A stretch of 64,000 bases of DNA. It comes from Christensenella hongkongensis. GTDB lineage: Bacteria; Bacillota; Clostridia; Christensenellales; Christensenellaceae. Under the pieces are notes generated by a model that was not told where the DNA came from, did no database searches, and saw nothing but the letters and a program-made list of their open reading frames with translations. Position 1 is the first letter of the stretch, and each line of letters starts with the position of its first letter. Of the stretch, positions 25,291 through 33,286 are shown piece by piece. Location of the stretch: positions 22,529 through 86,528 of the forward strand of contig NZ_LAYJ01000053.1 of the NCBI RefSeq assembly GCF_000981035.1, read 5' to 3'. A program made the position numbers and the translations under genes.

Positions 25291-25647
25291 ATGAAAAATA
25301 AGGTATTTGCGTATGTTTGTGCTCCGTTTGAAAAAGACGGTTCCCCGGTACGGGAAACACAGGAATATTCACAGTCTTTGTTTCGGTTGGGGTATATTCC
25401 GATCTGTCCGAATGTAATGTTCGCAGCCTTCTTGTCGAATACGGTTCCGAGCCAAAAACAGGCGCGGCAGGATATGTCGCTGGAGGTGCTGCGGCGCTGC
25501 CGGATACTGGTCGTATGCGGAAACAATATCACGGAAGAAATGACACAGGAGATATTGCTTGCAGAACGGCTCGGGATCGTGACCGTGACCTTTGACGGGC
25601 TTAAAGGAGTATCTGAATATACCGGATCCAAAACACCGCGCGGATAG
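25291..25647 (+). CDS. Deoxyribosyltransferase-fold protein (DUF7768/DUF4406-like)
   Basis: 118 residues from ATG 25291, behind GAAGGAGGCCAG. The theme KVFAYVCAPFEKDG...YSQSLFRLGYIPICPNVMFAAFLSN, then RRCRILVVCGNNITEEMTQEILLAERLGI, is the small Rossmann-like nucleoside 2-deoxyribosyltransferase-related fold widespread in phages and ICEs. It likely binds a nucleotide; the reaction is not known. It lies between a terminator and a hairpin-rich gap. Confidence 0.65.
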   Translation: MKNKVFAYVCAPFEKDGSPVRETQEYSQSLFRLGYIPICPNVMFAAFLSNTVPSQKQARQDMSLEVLRRCRILVVCGNNITEEMTQEILLAERLGIVTVTFDGLKGVSEYTGSKTPRG

Positions 25648-25670
25648 ATGTTTTCTTTTCGGCAGGAATT

Positions 25671-25734
25671 GGGACAGCGCGTCTGCGCTGTCCTACCAAG
25701 CACTGAATCATGATAGCATTCGCCATCATGATTC
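25671..25734. repeat. Two adjacent perfect inverted repeats
   Basis: GGACAGCGC/GCGCTGTCC (25672-25680 with 25685-25693, loop GTCT) and GAATCATGAT/ATCATGATTC (25705-25714 with 25725-25734, 10-base loop). Neither is followed by T residues. They lie in the 177-base gap ahead of phd-doc and about 800 bases ahead of mobC. Inverted repeats beside mobilisation genes are typical of oriT, but a regulatory RNA or a factor-dependent terminator is possible too. Confidence 0.55.
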
Positions 25735-25770
25735 GCTTGTAAGGGGAGGCCCTTATACCCCATTGCACAA

Positions 25771-25805
25771 TTTAGGTTGTATTTATCCTAAAATTTGGAT
25801 ATAAT
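25771..25805 (+). promoter_or_regulatory. phd-doc promoter with palindromic operator
   Basis: TTGTAT (25777-25782), 17 bases, TATAAT (25800-25805). An inverted repeat TTTAGG/CCTAAA (25771-25776 with 25787-25792) brackets the -35 box, where a Phd-type repressor would block the polymerase. Confidence 0.65.
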
Positions 25806-25824
25806 ATAAATGGAGGTGAGAACG

Positions 25825-26067
25825 ATGAATGTCAATACAAATAACCTTGTATCTATTTCGGAAGCGAATCAGAATTTTTCCCGTGTTGCCCGAATGGTAG
25901 ATGAAAACGGCGCAGCGGTGATTCTGAAAAATAATGCTCCCAAATACGTTTTAATGGAGATTAGCCAATTTCAAAAAGAAGAAACGGCGTCGACAGAAGA
26001 CGTCGAAAAAATCGGGCGCAGAATTCTGGAGAAAAACCGACATGCCTTTGAGGAACTCGCAAAATGA
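25825..26067 (+). CDS. phd: Phd/YefM-family antitoxin
   Basis: 80 residues from ATG 25825 behind TGGAGGTGAGAACG. The Phd/YefM DNA-binding domain is clear: NLVSISEANQNFSRVARMVDENGAAVILKNNAPKYVLM. The C-terminal helix (KIGRRILEKNRHAFEELAK) would bind Doc. Its stop overlaps the doc start by four bases. It is probably also the repressor acting on the palindrome upstream. Confidence 0.88.
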   Translation: MNVNTNNLVSISEANQNFSRVARMVDENGAAVILKNNAPKYVLMEISQFQKEETASTEDVEKIGRRILEKNRHAFEELAK

Positions 26068-26441
26068 AGCGTTTGACAGGAGAACAAATCAAATTGCTGC
26101 ATAAAATGCTGATAGAGGAAACAGGCGGGTGCGATGGCCTGCGGGATGAAAATCTGTTTGAATCTGCAATCAATTCTCCGTTCCAAACTTTTGACGGCAT
26201 ATATGTTTATCCCACGATTGAACGTAAGGCGGCGAGGCTCGGATACTCTCTAATTTCTAACCATCCTTTTGTGGATGGCAATAAGCGTGCAGGGATTATG
26301 GCAATGCTGTCTTTTCTTGAGATAAACGAAATAAAGATCGACTGTGAAGATGATGATCTGATACACATAGGATTAAGGATTGCTGCTGGCACAATGAACG
26401 ACGAAGAGCTTTTAAGTTGGTTACTGGATCACGAGATATAA
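26064..26441 (+). CDS. doc: Doc-type Fic-fold toxin
   Basis: 125 residues, the size of phage P1 Doc. The Fic motif is HPFVDGNKRAG at about residues 73-83, the Doc variant of HxFx(D/N)GN(K/R). Doc proteins phosphorylate elongation factor EF-Tu and stop translation. YPTIERKAARLGYSLISN just before the motif is also typical. With phd it stabilises the element by killing or arresting cells that lose it. A terminator follows 30 bases after the stop. Confidence 0.9.
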   Translation: MKRLTGEQIKLLHKMLIEETGGCDGLRDENLFESAINSPFQTFDGIYVYPTIERKAARLGYSLISNHPFVDGNKRAGIMAMLSFLEINEIKIDCEDDDLIHIGLRIAAGTMNDEELLSWLLDHEI

Positions 26442-26470
26442 CAATTCTATACTGCTAAACAGTACCTGAG

Positions 26471-26497
26471 GCAGCCATAAAATATGGCTGCTTTTTT
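26471..26497 (+). terminator. Terminator of phd-doc
   Basis: Perfect 9-bp stem GCAGCCATA/TATGGCTGC with a three-base loop, then TTTTTT. The ATG at 26484, which opens the longest frame of the next gene, lies inside this hairpin and is unlikely to be its start. Confidence 0.9.
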
Positions 26498-26528
26498 GTT
26501 GCAGAAAATAAGGAGGTGGATCACTACG

Positions 26529-26855
26529 CTGAAACGAAACATACAGGTAATTTTCCGCGTTAACGAAACGGAATACAGAATGTTGAAACAAAATGCCTCA
26601 AAAGCCAAATTTTCTCAGGCGGCGTATCTCCGCTCCCTCATTATGGGATATGTGCCCCGGGAGCCGCCGTCCGCAGATTTCTATGCTATGACAAAGGAAC
26701 TGCGCGCCATTGGAAACCGTATGAATCAGATCGCCGCCCGTGCCAACGCAACGGGCTTTTTTCTTGCCGAAGAATATGCGGAAAACGCCCGTCGGCTTTT
26801 TGACAGCATCGTCAAAATACGCGAAGCGGTCGTGCTCCCGGACAAAATGACGTAA
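26529..26855 (+). CDS. mobC: MobC-like relaxosome accessory protein, probable CTG start
   Basis: 108 residues from CTG 26529. KRNIQVIFRVNETEYRMLKQNASKAKFSQAAYLRSLIMG is a ribbon-helix-helix-like MobC N-terminus, and the second half has ELRAIGNRMNQIAARANATG, the classic MobC box. It binds oriT and helps the relaxase. The start is deduced: AGGAGGTG ends ten bases before CTG, no ATG, GTG or TTG is near, and the only upstream ATG lies in the phd-doc terminator. The stop overlaps the relaxase start (TAATG). Confidence 0.82.
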   Translation: MKRNIQVIFRVNETEYRMLKQNASKAKFSQAAYLRSLIMGYVPREPPSADFYAMTKELRAIGNRMNQIAARANATGFFLAEEYAENARRLFDSIVKIREAVVLPDKMT

Positions 26856-28285
26856 TGGCAACAACGGCAATTTGGGATATTCGCGGCAGAATCGACCATG
26901 TGCTCGGCTATGCGGAGAACCCGGAAAAGACGAAAAATCCGGATTGGGGCAAGACAAACAGCGCAGATATGACAGACGTAATGGAGGAAGCCATGCGGCA
27001 GGCGCAGGCGCGCGGGCTTGCGGACGTAATCGGTTATGCCACAGAAGACGCTAAAACGGAGCAGCAATATTTTGTAACGGGTGTCAACTGCGCCAAGCAA
27101 ACCGCCCGGAAGGAGATGATACTCACCAAAAAACAATGGAAAAAGGAAGATGGGATCGCCGCATACCACGGTTACCAGAGTTTCGCGCTGGGAGAGGGAA
27201 CACCGGAGCTTGCGCATAAAATAGGCGTGGAGCTTGCGCGGCGGCTATGGGGTGACAGGTTTGAAGTTATTGTGGCGACACATCTCAATGCCAAGTGTAT
27301 TCATAATCATTTCGTACTCAATTCCGTGTCGTTCAAGGACGGGAAACGGTATTACGACAATAAGGCGAGCTATGCGCTCATGCGGCGGACATCGGATGAA
27401 CTTTGCCGGGAATATTCCCTTTCCGTCATCCAGCCAAAATATGCGGGGCGAACAAAGCACTATATGGAATGGAAAGCGGAGCAGGAAAGCAGGCCGACAT
27501 GGAGGAGCGCGATCCGCGGGGATGTGGACAAGGCTGTCATGGCGGCGATGAGCTTCCCCGCTTTTCTCCGCTCCCTGCGGGATATGGGGTATGAGATCAA
27601 AACAGGGGTAAAACACATGGCGGTGCGTCCTCCCGGCAAAGAGCGGTTTGTGCGGCTCCGCAGCTTAGGACCGCAATATACGGAAGAAGCGATCCGCGCG
27701 CGTATCCTGCGCCAGCAAAAACAAGAATACGCCCCGACAAAGCAAACGATCCCCCGCAGACGGTACCTCGGCCTCTTTGTTCTTTCCCACCGCATCACAT
27801 GGCGTGGGCTCCGCGCCCTGTATTATTACTATCTCCACAAACTGCGGCAGGCTCCCCATGTTCCGAGTGCTCCATACCTCCTGCGGGAGGATCTGCGGAA
27901 GATAGATAAACTGTCCGGTCATGCAAAATTTTTAAACAGATATAAGATCGAAACTCTTACGAGCCTTGAGGCACATAAAGCGCGGCGGCAGAAAGACATT
28001 ACCGCCTTATTGTCCGAACGGACGGACGTCAGGAACGAACGGCGGCGCACAAACACCACGCCGGAACGCGACAAAGAATTATCCGGCAGGCTGCGGGAGA
28101 TCGCATCCCTGCTCGGGCAATACAGAAAGGAGGTGCGGCTATGCGGTGAGATCCCCGCACGGGCGGCCCGCTTGCGGGAAACCATACAAAAGATCCATGC
28201 AGAACGCAAAAAGGAGATGATGAAACATGAACCATTCAGGAGACGCGGCGGATCAGGTCGTGAACATGACGGTACGCGGCGTTGA
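26855..28285 (+). CDS. MOBP-type relaxase
   Basis: 476 residues. The relaxase domain covers about 1-210, with the metal-binding histidine triad in VATHLNAKCIHNHFVLNSVSF (near residue 150) and a likely catalytic tyrosine upstream in the first 100 residues (e.g. LGYAENPEK). TTAIWDIRGRIDHVLGY is the usual opening of ICE MobP proteins. The C-terminal part is basic and helical. It nicks oriT, stays on the 5' end and is carried through the channel with the strand. It starts inside the mobC stop and overlaps pcfB by 59 bases. Confidence 0.9.
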   Translation: MATTAIWDIRGRIDHVLGYAENPEKTKNPDWGKTNSADMTDVMEEAMRQAQARGLADVIGYATEDAKTEQQYFVTGVNCAKQTARKEMILTKKQWKKEDGIAAYHGYQSFALGEGTPELAHKIGVELARRLWGDRFEVIVATHLNAKCIHNHFVLNSVSFKDGKRYYDNKASYALMRRTSDELCREYSLSVIQPKYAGRTKHYMEWKAEQESRPTWRSAIRGDVDKAVMAAMSFPAFLRSLRDMGYEIKTGVKHMAVRPPGKERFVRLRSLGPQYTEEAIRARILRQQKQEYAPTKQTIPRRRYLGLFVLSHRITWRGLRALYYYYLHKLRQAPHVPSAPYLLREDLRKIDKLSGHAKFLNRYKIETLTSLEAHKARRQKDITALLSERTDVRNERRRTNTTPERDKELSGRLREIASLLGQYRKEVRLCGEIPARAARLRETIQKIHAERKKEMMKHEPFRRRGGSGREHDGTRR

Positions 28286-29030
28286 AGTAGCGGCAAATAT
28301 CGCGGGAAAGGCGGCGCTTTCCCTTGCAGCGTTCCTCATCGCGGCCTCAAAAAGCCAAAAACGTACCAGAGGGCGGACGCGGATGCGTGCGTTCAACGGA
28401 AAACCGACCAAGGTATTCGTTATCAGGAGCGAAGATATGAAGGTCTTTGCAGAGGAAACTCGGAAATACGGCGTGTTGTATGCGGCGGTCATCAACAGAA
28501 AACAGCCGGACGGCCTCGTTGACGTTGTGGTCAACGCAAACGACGCGGCAAAGGTCAACCGGATCGCGGAACGGTTCGCCTTATCCACCGTAGAGGTAGA
28601 CAAAATACGGGAAGATATTCTGGAAAAGCGCAAAGCGCAGGAAAACGCCCCGGAAGAGGAACGTGAAACGCCGCCGCAGGATACGCATACCATCGACAAC
28701 GATACGCTCGATGAAATGTTGGGAGGCTCCCCAAAAGAGCAGGGACAAAAACAGCCGGAGGAAGTATCGCAGGAAAACCCTACGATGGCGGGGACGGAGA
28801 AACAGAGAACGGAAAACTCAAGTCCGTCCGCGCCTATCTCCGGGAACAAAGACAATACCGCCGCGGAGGATATTGAGCGGAAACCATCCGTCCGCAGCCA
28901 AATAAAAGAGCTGCGCGAAGAACGCAAAGCAAAAGCCCAGGCGGAAAAACAGCCGCAGAAAGCAATTCTCCGGCAGACCGCCCACAGGCAGCCGAAACGA
29001 AAGAGAAAATCCAAAGGAAAAGCGAGGTAA
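28227..29030 (+). CDS. pcfB: PcfB family protein (DUF3801)
   Basis: 267 residues, start behind AAAGGAGATGATGAAAC. The N-terminal half matches PcfB/DUF3801: GKAALSLAAFLIAASK, then TRMRAFNGKPTKVFVIRSEDMKVFAEETRKYGVLYAAV and VDVVVNANDAAKVNRIAERFAL. The C-terminal half is disordered, rich in Glu, Gln, Pro and Lys. In pCF10 PcfB works next to the coupling protein PcfC and substrate processing; the same neighbourhood is seen here, with relaxase upstream and virD4 downstream. Confidence 0.82.
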   Translation: MNHSGDAADQVVNMTVRGVEVAANIAGKAALSLAAFLIAASKSQKRTRGRTRMRAFNGKPTKVFVIRSEDMKVFAEETRKYGVLYAAVINRKQPDGLVDVVVNANDAAKVNRIAERFALSTVEVDKIREDILEKRKAQENAPEEERETPPQDTHTIDNDTLDEMLGGSPKEQGQKQPEEVSQENPTMAGTEKQRTENSSPSAPISGNKDNTAAEDIERKPSVRSQIKELREERKAKAQAEKQPQKAILRQTAHRQPKRKRKSKGKAR

Positions 29031-29035
29031 AACGA

Positions 29036-29887
29036 ATGGAAAATTTTGACGAATTGCTGGAAAAGCAAGAACAGCAGTATTCCAAAGAGGAATATGCCGC
29101 ATACAAACAGCAGGAACGGGATGAACTGCACCAGACCGTAGAAGATATGACGGAGCGGGTATTCTCCGATCCAAAACAGTTAGGCGAGTATCTGGAAATG
29201 CAGGCGCGGCTCGGAAAAACATCGGTAGGCAATACCCTCCTTGCGATGGCGCAGAATCCCAAAGCTACATATATCCTGACCGCGGAGGAATGGGCGGAAC
29301 GGGAACGGGGAATACGAAAAGGACAGGGGCGCAGCGCCATCAAGCAATTCAAGCAGGATAAGGAATATGAGCGTGAGGACGGAACAATGGCAATGGGATA
29401 CAAGGTGGAGCGGTGTTTTGACGTATCCCAAACGTATGGACGGAAAGTACCGGAACGCGCGACCAAGTCCATGCCAATCAAATCCAAACTCAAAGCCCTT
29501 ATGACAGGTACGCCCGTTCCGGTACGGCTGTCTGATTCTTTAGATCAAAATGCAGGAGCCGTCTATTCAGAAGAAAACAAAGCGGTGGAAGTGGCGCGCG
29601 GCCTTGATGGGAACAAACTCTTTTTCTGTATCGCGCGGGAGCTTGCCCGTGCGGAACATAATCTCGCCCCATTTTCATGCGGCTGTGCCGCAGCAGTTAC
29701 TTGTAAACGGTTTGGAGTCTCCGTGCCCCTGCCGGATCAGATACCGCAGGAATATGCGCAGCTTGAAACACAGGACAAACGGCTCGCATTAAGCCAGATC
29801 CATAAAGCGGCAAACGATACGATTGACCGCATAGACCGCACCCTGTATGCACAGCTACGCAAGCAAAAAGAACAGCCCGCGAGGTGA
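29036..29887 (+). CDS. ICE protein of unknown function between pcfB and virD4
   Basis: 283 residues, start behind GAGGTAAAACGA. The N-terminus is an acidic coiled coil (MENFDELLEKQEQQYSKEEY). The centre has NTLLAMAQNPKATYILTAEEWAERER and GYKVERCFDVSQTYGRKVP, the style of ArdC/LtrC-like ICE proteins, followed by a helical domain with ARELARAEHN. No HExxH metal site is seen, so protease activity is not suggested. Function not recognised. Confidence 0.6.
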   Translation: MENFDELLEKQEQQYSKEEYAAYKQQERDELHQTVEDMTERVFSDPKQLGEYLEMQARLGKTSVGNTLLAMAQNPKATYILTAEEWAERERGIRKGQGRSAIKQFKQDKEYEREDGTMAMGYKVERCFDVSQTYGRKVPERATKSMPIKSKLKALMTGTPVPVRLSDSLDQNAGAVYSEENKAVEVARGLDGNKLFFCIARELARAEHNLAPFSCGCAAAVTCKRFGVSVPLPDQIPQEYAQLETQDKRLALSQIHKAANDTIDRIDRTLYAQLRKQKEQPAR

Positions 29888-29891
29888 GCGT

Positions 29892-30074
29892 ATGGAAAAA
29901 CGGCTGATCGAGGTAGACGAATATGAACGCAGGCTTATCATAGCTTCCCTGAACGACACACGGAACGAACTCATGGCACAGGGACGCGATACAGGATTTG
30001 TGGACGATACCCTTTTGACCGTCATCGACGCTCCTGCAAAAAAACAGAAGAAAAGAACGGAGGCGCAAAGATAA
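29892..30074 (+). CDS. Small ICE protein ahead of virD4
   Basis: 60 residues from ATG 29892 behind CGAGGTGAGCGT. Helical, with EVDEYERRLIIASLNDTRNELMAQGRDTGFVDDTLLTVIDA and a basic end. Recurrent in clostridial ICEs at this position as I recall; no function known. The TAA overlaps the ATG of the micro-ORF at 30074. Confidence 0.6.
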   Translation: MEKRLIEVDEYERRLIIASLNDTRNELMAQGRDTGFVDDTLLTVIDAPAKKQKKRTEAQR

Positions 30075-30148
30075 TGATACAGTGCATTGAATCGCTCGGA
30101 AGGGCGGAAAAAGAGCAATCCGGAGATAACGACAATGAATCCGAATGA
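30074..30148 (+). CDS. Possible 24-codon linker ORF between the small protein and virD4
   Basis: ATG overlaps the preceding stop (TAATG) and its TGA lies just inside the virD4 start region, so a terminating ribosome could be handed from one gene to the next. The peptide is acidic with no recognisable motif. It may serve translational coupling rather than make a useful product, or be chance. Confidence 0.3.
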   Translation: MIQCIESLGRAEKEQSGDNDNESE

Positions 30149-31518
30149 AGATTGGAATACGCGCTTGATTCTGATTGGGATCGGATGCGTTTTTGTCGTA
30201 TGGGCGGCTGTTATAGCCGCCCCTTTTTTATCCAACGGATTGATCGGGATCATAAGAGGACTTGCGGCAGGAATGGCGCATCCGTTCCGCGTGGCATGGT
30301 GCGATGATACGCCCCGCGCAATCCTCATTTTCCTGCTCATTTATGGGTTGTGTATCGGCATTTTCCTGTCTGCACGGCGCAATTACCGCAGAGGTGAGGA
30401 GTATGGTTCTGCAAAACTGGGAGACGCCCGCTCATTGTCCAAAAAATACGCGGATAAAACTTTTGCGGACAATATCATTCTTACACAAAATACGCGGATC
30501 GGACTTGACGGACGCAGGCACAGGCGCAACCTCAATGTGCTCGTGGTCGGCGGCAGCGGAGCCGGTAAAACACGGTTCTATGCCAAGCCGAACATCATGC
30601 AGGGAAACACGTCTTTCGTGGTACTGGACTGCAAGGGAGAAATTTTGCGGGATACCGGAAAGCTGCTTGAACAGCAGGGATATATTATCCGTGTTCTGGA
30701 TTTCATCAATATGGAGAAAAGCCACGGGTATAACCCGTTTGCCTACCTCCGCGACGAGAAAGACGTGCTGAAGCTGGTAAACAACCTGATCCGCAATACT
30801 ACGCCTAAAGGCTCCAATTCCAACGATCCCTTTTGGGAACGCGCGGAGACAGCTTTGCTGGAAGCGCTGATCCTCTATCTCAGAAGCGAAGCCCCGCCCG
30901 AAGAGCAAAATTTCCCGATGGTGATGGAAATGCTCGCGGCAGCGGAAGTGCGGGAGGAAGATGAGGAATATGCAAGCGTTCTGGATGAACTCTTTGAACG
31001 CCTTGCAATGCGCGATCCCGACCACCTTGCCGTCAAGCAGTACCATATTTTCAAAATGGCGGCGGGCAAGACTGCCAAATCTATATTGGTATCGCTGGGC
31101 GTCCGTCTGGAAAAATTCAATATCCCGCAGATCGCGTCCCTCGTGACGTATGACGAACTTGATCTGCCCTCTGTCGGCAAGAGAAAGACCGCGCTGTTCG
31201 CGCTTATACCGGACAATGACAGCAGCCTTAATTTCATCATTGGCATGATGTATACGCAGCTTTTTCAGGAATTATTCTATCTCGCGGACAGAGAGCACGG
31301 CGGGCAGCTTCCCGTCCATGTGCATTGCATGATGGACGAATTTGCGAATGTTGCCCTACCCGATGAGTTTGACAAGCTGCTTGCGACCATGCGCTCGCGC
31401 GAGGTATCCGTGTCGATCATCCTGCAAAACATCGCGCAGCTCAAAGCCCTGTTTGAAAAGCAATGGGAATCTATCATCGGAAATTGCGACGAATTTTTGT
31501 TTTTGGGCGGAAACGAAC
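30135..31518 (+). CDS. virD4: VirD4/TraG-type coupling protein, exon 1
   Basis: Codons 1-461, plus one base of codon 462; spliced to 32283-32740 the protein has 613 residues, the family's usual size. ATG 30135 follows CCGGAGATAACGAC; a TTG at 30087 is a longer alternative. Two membrane spans at about 14-36 and 65-85, Walker A VVGGSGAGKTRFYAKPN near residue 138, and Walker B-like HCMMDEFANVALPDEF near 400. Exon 1 ends after FLFLGGNE plus C, in the conserved GGNEQST motif. This hexameric ATPase links the relaxosome to the type IV channel. Confidence 0.93.
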
Positions 31519-32282
31519 GTGCGACACGTTCCTAACTGAAAAGGTTAGGCACAAGGTCGATGTTAATAATTTCAGAGATTGAAAGGAGCTTTGAAAAACA
31601 GACTTGGAGAACTAATAACTCAATGGGTGGAATGAAGGAGTAACGCCCTGAAACGCTCGCCTAATACTCCGACTGGCGGTATCAACTGCAATTACGATGC
31701 GGTCAGAGGCTCGGTGAAGTCGGCAGAGAGTGATCGTATTGGCTTGCCAATACGAAAGCTGTCCAGAGGTGGATGGTATCACCTATATGCCGGGGTTCTA
31801 TAAAATGCCCACGGTGAGAATGTTGCTTGGCGGCAACTGACGAACTTGCGAATGTACGGGTCTAAATGCCGAATAAGTCGAAAGGCTTTACAGTTTCATT
31901 ACTGGTATGTGTGGTGGAGTAAGAATGTTCGTTATGAAACACCATACGCCGTTATAGGCGGCGTCCTGCATACAGGCTCATAGCAAGCACCTAAAGGTAT
32001 ATGCAAAGATTGAGTTATTGGAACGTGGTAAGCAACCTAACGCGGAGGACTATTGCAGTCTGTTGACACGGTGGCGGCGAAGAATAATAAGCGCCTTTAA
32101 TGGTTGTGAAAGTGGTGGCACAGTACCGATGAAGTTATGGAAACATGATGGAGGGATAGCCACCAGTCGGAAATGATTCAATCAATCATTTTCGATGGAA
32201 CGCCGTGTGCGGTGAAAGCCGCATGCACGGTGTGAAGCGGGGGAAAATCTGGAGATGACTTCAAAGGATTACCTATCGTTAT
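31519..32282 (+). mobile_element. Group II intron 2, no ORF, in virD4
   Basis: 764 bases, starting GTGCGACACG and ending CGTTAT (AY). Taking it out joins ...GGNE-C to AA-AGC-ACG..., giving GGNEQSTHKYVSELLGK, the standard VirD4 sequence, so the boundaries are fixed to the base by the protein. Domain V is near 32198-32234. There is no reverse transcriptase, and no long frame fits in domain IV, so splicing in vivo must rely on RNA alone or on a maturase supplied in trans. Confidence 0.92.
32198..32282 (+). ncRNA. Domains V and VI of group II intron 2
   Basis: Domain V reads GAACGCCGTGTGCGG, TGAAAG loop region, CCGCATGCACGGTGTG: two paired arms around a GAAA-type loop with the CCGTGTGCGG/CCGCATGCACGG core. 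It differs at many positions from domain V of intron 1, so the two introns are not recent copies of each other. The 3' segment 32235-32282 would contain domain VI; its pairing is less clear. Confidence 0.85.
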
Positions 32283-32740
32283 AAAGCACGCACAAATATG
32301 TTTCGGAACTGCTCGGCAAAGCGACAATAGACACCAATACCTACGGCAAGAGTACAGGCCACAGCGGGAACTATTCCACGAACTACCAACTGACCGGGCG
32401 CGAGCTATATACCCCGGATGAGGTGCGTATGCTCGACAACCGCTACGCCCTGTTGTTTGTCCGTGGGGAACGTGCGGTACGCGACGAGAAATATGATATC
32501 CTGCGCCACCCATTTCTTGCCCTTACGGCGGATGGCGGCGCGCCGCCTTACCTGCATGGAACAGCGCCAAACGCAATGGAGGCGGAGCAGATCCTGCTTG
32601 ACGGAGAACAGGAAGATTATGAGGTAGTGTCTGAAGAAGAAATACAGGAATGGCTGGAGGAACAAAACAAGGAGGAATCTGAACGTGAGGAAAATACAAA
32701 AGGAACGAAAAACACAGTTAAAGGCAATCAGACCGCCTAA
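32283..32740 (+). CDS. virD4: VirD4/TraG coupling protein, exon 2
   Basis: Completes codon 462 (C+AA, Gln) and adds 151 codons: STHKYVSELLGKATIDTNTYGKS..., then YTPDEVRMLDNRYALLFVRGERAVRDEKYDILRHP, the normal C-terminal part of VirD4 proteins, and an acidic tail. Without splicing the protein would lose this lid region. Its last 56 bases overlap the pilin-like gene. Confidence 0.92.
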
Positions 32741-33032
32741 AATAGTACAAGTATTATACTGTGCCTTTATTGTGCAGGCAATGATCGTATCATTTACAAC
32801 CGCTGCATACGCGGCGGACGATCCCCTTGCGGTGGTAAACAATCTTTCCACTTTTATCTTTGGATTGATCCGGGCAGTTGGAATGATCCTGCTCGGCTGG
32901 GGGATCGTGCAGGTTGGGCTTTCCCTAAAAAGCCACGATCCGTCGCAGCGCGCCAATGGATTTCTGACGCTTGCGGGCGGTATCATCATCACATTTTCCA
33001 AAGAAATACTCGATCTGATTACAGGAGGCTGA
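32685..33032 (+). CDS. VirB2/TrbC-like pilin-type membrane protein
   Basis: 115 residues from GTG 32685 behind AAGGAGGAATCTGAAC. A long signal segment ends near TTAAYAAD (about residue 44), followed by two membrane spans (VNNLSTFIFGLIRAVGMILLGWGIV and FLTLAGGIIITFSKEIL) joined by a short polar loop with KSHDPSQRANG. This is the layout of VirB2/TrbC pilins and of the small Maff2-type ICE proteins. It probably forms the surface filament or channel lining. It overlaps virD4 exon 2 in another frame. Confidence 0.75.
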   Translation: MRKIQKERKTQLKAIRPPKIVQVLYCAFIVQAMIVSFTTAAYAADDPLAVVNNLSTFIFGLIRAVGMILLGWGIVQVGLSLKSHDPSQRANGFLTLAGGIIITFSKEILDLITGG

Positions 33033-33037
33033 AAACG

Positions 33038-33268
33038 ATGTTTGAACTGGACTATCCCCATACGGAAGAGATGCGGATCCACTCGCTAAACGGTGAAATG
33101 CGGGAAGCGACTTTGCTGGCAAAAGTTGGAGATAACGATTATATAGTCGAATACAACGGCAAAAAATGCCATGCCATATATAACCCTTTCCGGGGGTGTT
33201 TTTATGTGGACGATAAATACAGCGTCATCAAAGAAAAACAACATAAGAGGAACGAGCCGTGCAGATGA
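33038..33268 (+). CDS. Small ICE protein, unknown
   Basis: 76 residues. Beta-rich: REATLLAKVGDNDYIVEYNGKKCHAIYNPFRGCFYVDDKYSVI resembles a small SH3-like barrel. It starts six bases after the pilin stop, behind ACAGGAGGCTGAAAACG, inside the secretion operon. It ends KRNEPCR, close to the NEPER tail of other ORFs here. No family recognised. Confidence 0.6.
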   Translation: MFELDYPHTEEMRIHSLNGEMREATLLAKVGDNDYIVEYNGKKCHAIYNPFRGCFYVDDKYSVIKEKQHKRNEPCR

Positions 33269-33286
33269 CGGGAAGGAGGCGTCTGA

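Noticed and set aside
32423..32740. Independent 105-residue gene after the second intron
   Set aside because: It is part of virD4 exon 2, which begins at 32283 and joins exon 1 in frame.
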